Shown here: positions 4,544 to 5,272 of the stretch, piece by piece
Layout of the letters: every line of letters begins with the position of its first letter
How positions within the stretch are numbered: position 1 is the stretch's first letter
Origin: Coriobacteriaceae bacterium
GTDB taxonomy: Bacteria; Actinomycetota; Coriobacteriia; Coriobacteriales; UMGS124
NCBI GenBank assembly: GCA_019420325.1
Contig: JAHZHK010000007.1
Coordinates: 21,919 to 27,190 of the forward strand
Direction of reading: 5' to 3'
DNA: 5,272 nt
Position numbers and translations under genes: made by a program
Notes under the pieces: generated by a model
Databases searched by the model: none
Told to the model about the DNA's origin: nothing
Seen by the model: only the letters and a program-made list of their open reading frames with translations

Positions 4544-5272
4544 ATGGAAGGTTCGGTTGAGACGGGGCACATCTATATATGTATTGACCTCAAGACGTTC
4601 TATGCCAGCGTCGAATGTGCCGCTCGTGGGCTCGACCCGTTCACGACCAACCTCGTCGTTGCCGATCCCGAGCGCACCGAGAAGACCATCTGCCTGGCCA
4701 TTACACCCGCCATGAAAGCGCTCGGCATCCGCAATCGCTGCCGCGTCTTTGAGATTCCCAAGTCGGTCGACTACATCATGGCACCTCCGCGCATGAGGCT
4801 CTACATGAAGGTTTCTGCCGACATTTATAGCATCTACCTGCGATATGTCGCACCTGAGGATATCTATCCCTACTCCATCGACGAGTGCTTCATCGATGCC
4901 ACACCCTATCTTTCTCTCTCTGGGGTCGATGCGAAGGGCTTTGCGGAGATGCTCATAGACGCCGTGCGCACCGAGAAACACATCTGTGCCACCGCCGGCA
5001 TTGGCCCCAACCTGTTCCTCGCCAAGGTCGCGCTCGACATTACGGCCAAACATGCACCTGACGGCATCGGCATTCTCGACGAGGTGTCGTTCAAGGAGAA
5101 AATCTGGACGCACCGCCCTATCACCGATATCTGGAACATCGGCCCAGGTATTGCGGCACGTCTTGAGAAATACGGCGTGTATGACCTACTCGGCGTGTGC
5201 TGGCTCGATCCTGAGGTGCTCTATCGCGAGTTCGGGGTCAACGCCGAGTATCTAATCGACCATGCGCACGGC
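4544..5272 (+). CDS. Y-family translesion DNA polymerase, UvrX/UmuC-like (C-terminus beyond window)
   Basis: Error-prone polymerase that copies past damaged bases. The 243 visible residues show the Y-family order. The first palm motif has metal ligand Asp15 in DLKTFYASVEC (15-25), with Tyr20 at the steric-gate position that limits ribonucleotide use. Fingers residues follow, NLVVADPERTEKTICLA (36-52). The second palm motif SIDECFID (111-118) carries Asp113 and Glu114. GIGPNLFLAK lies at 152-161. A thumb helix-hairpin-helix region spans about 192-215 (ITDIWNIGPGIAARLEKYGV), and NAEYLIDHAHG ends the window at 233-243. The RGLDPFTTNLVVAD and WTHRP-TD signatures mark the Firmicutes UvrX / UmuC-like group rather than classical DinB. 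All catalytic residues are intact. The ATG at 4544 follows GGGGGTG at about 5 nt. The little-finger domain and any clamp-binding motif lie beyond the right edge (family length about 400-500 residues). Codon use looks less GC-biased than in cysK. It is divergent from, and probably unrelated to, the sulfur genes. Confidence 0.92.
   Translation, partial: MEGSVETGHIYICIDLKTFYASVECAARGLDPFTTNLVVADPERTEKTICLAITPAMKALGIRNRCRVFEIPKSVDYIMAPPRMRLYMKVSADIYSIYLRYVAPEDIYPYSIDECFIDATPYLSLSGVDAKGFAEMLIDAVRTEKHICATAGIGPNLFLAKVALDITAKHAPDGIGILDEVSFKEKIWTHRPITDIWNIGPGIAARLEKYGVYDLLGVCWLDPEVLYREFGVNAEYLIDHAHG

Noticed and set aside
4421..5113. A 230-codon minus-strand frame opposite the polymerase.
   Set aside because: The plus strand encodes intact Y-family catalytic motifs across the same bases, so this is a shadow.

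Overview
This is a GC-rich bacterial window with dense coding, short intergenic gaps and strong Shine-Dalgarno sites. The gene set points to Actinomycetota, most plausibly class Coriobacteriia: a Gram-positive style desulfurase/MnmA pair, plus a Y-family polymerase of the UvrX/UmuC-like type common in Firmicutes and Coriobacteriia. The lineage is inferred from protein flavour only; no rRNA or other marker is present.

Layout. Four genes lie on the minus strand. In transcription order they are a TSUP-family (TauE/SafE) membrane transporter (4403-3639), cysteine synthase cysK (3477-2542), a cysteine desulfurase of the IscS/NifS/YrvO type (2205-1051), and tRNA 2-thiouridylase mnmA (1041-1, cut by the window edge at its C-terminus). 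A fifth gene, a Y-family translesion DNA polymerase, runs the other way from 4544 and is cut by the right edge. Both edge genes were traced by direct translation.

How the genes fit together. The minus-strand genes read as a sulfur line: possible transport of a sulfur-containing anion, assimilation of sulfide into cysteine (CysK), release of cysteine sulfur as persulfide (desulfurase), and its insertion into U34 of tRNA (MnmA). The desulfurase and mnmA are tightly coupled: 9 nt separate them and the mnmA ribosome-binding site overlaps the desulfurase stop codon. cysK has its own strong promoter (TTGACA, 17 nt, TCTAAT) with a perfect inverted repeat at the predicted transcription start, and a hairpin terminator after its stop.

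Non-coding DNA. The 336-bp gap between cysK and the desulfurase holds the cysK terminator, which sits inside a larger imperfect palindrome of about 130 bp (2398-2527), a smaller inverted repeat and a likely desulfurase promoter. The 161-bp gap before cysK carries its promoter and operator-like repeat. The 140-bp divergent gap before the polymerase carries two adjoining short palindromes. I see no tRNA, rRNA, CRISPR array, insertion sequence or convincing known riboswitch. The genes are mostly ordinary core functions; the less explained material is in the intergenic palindromes.
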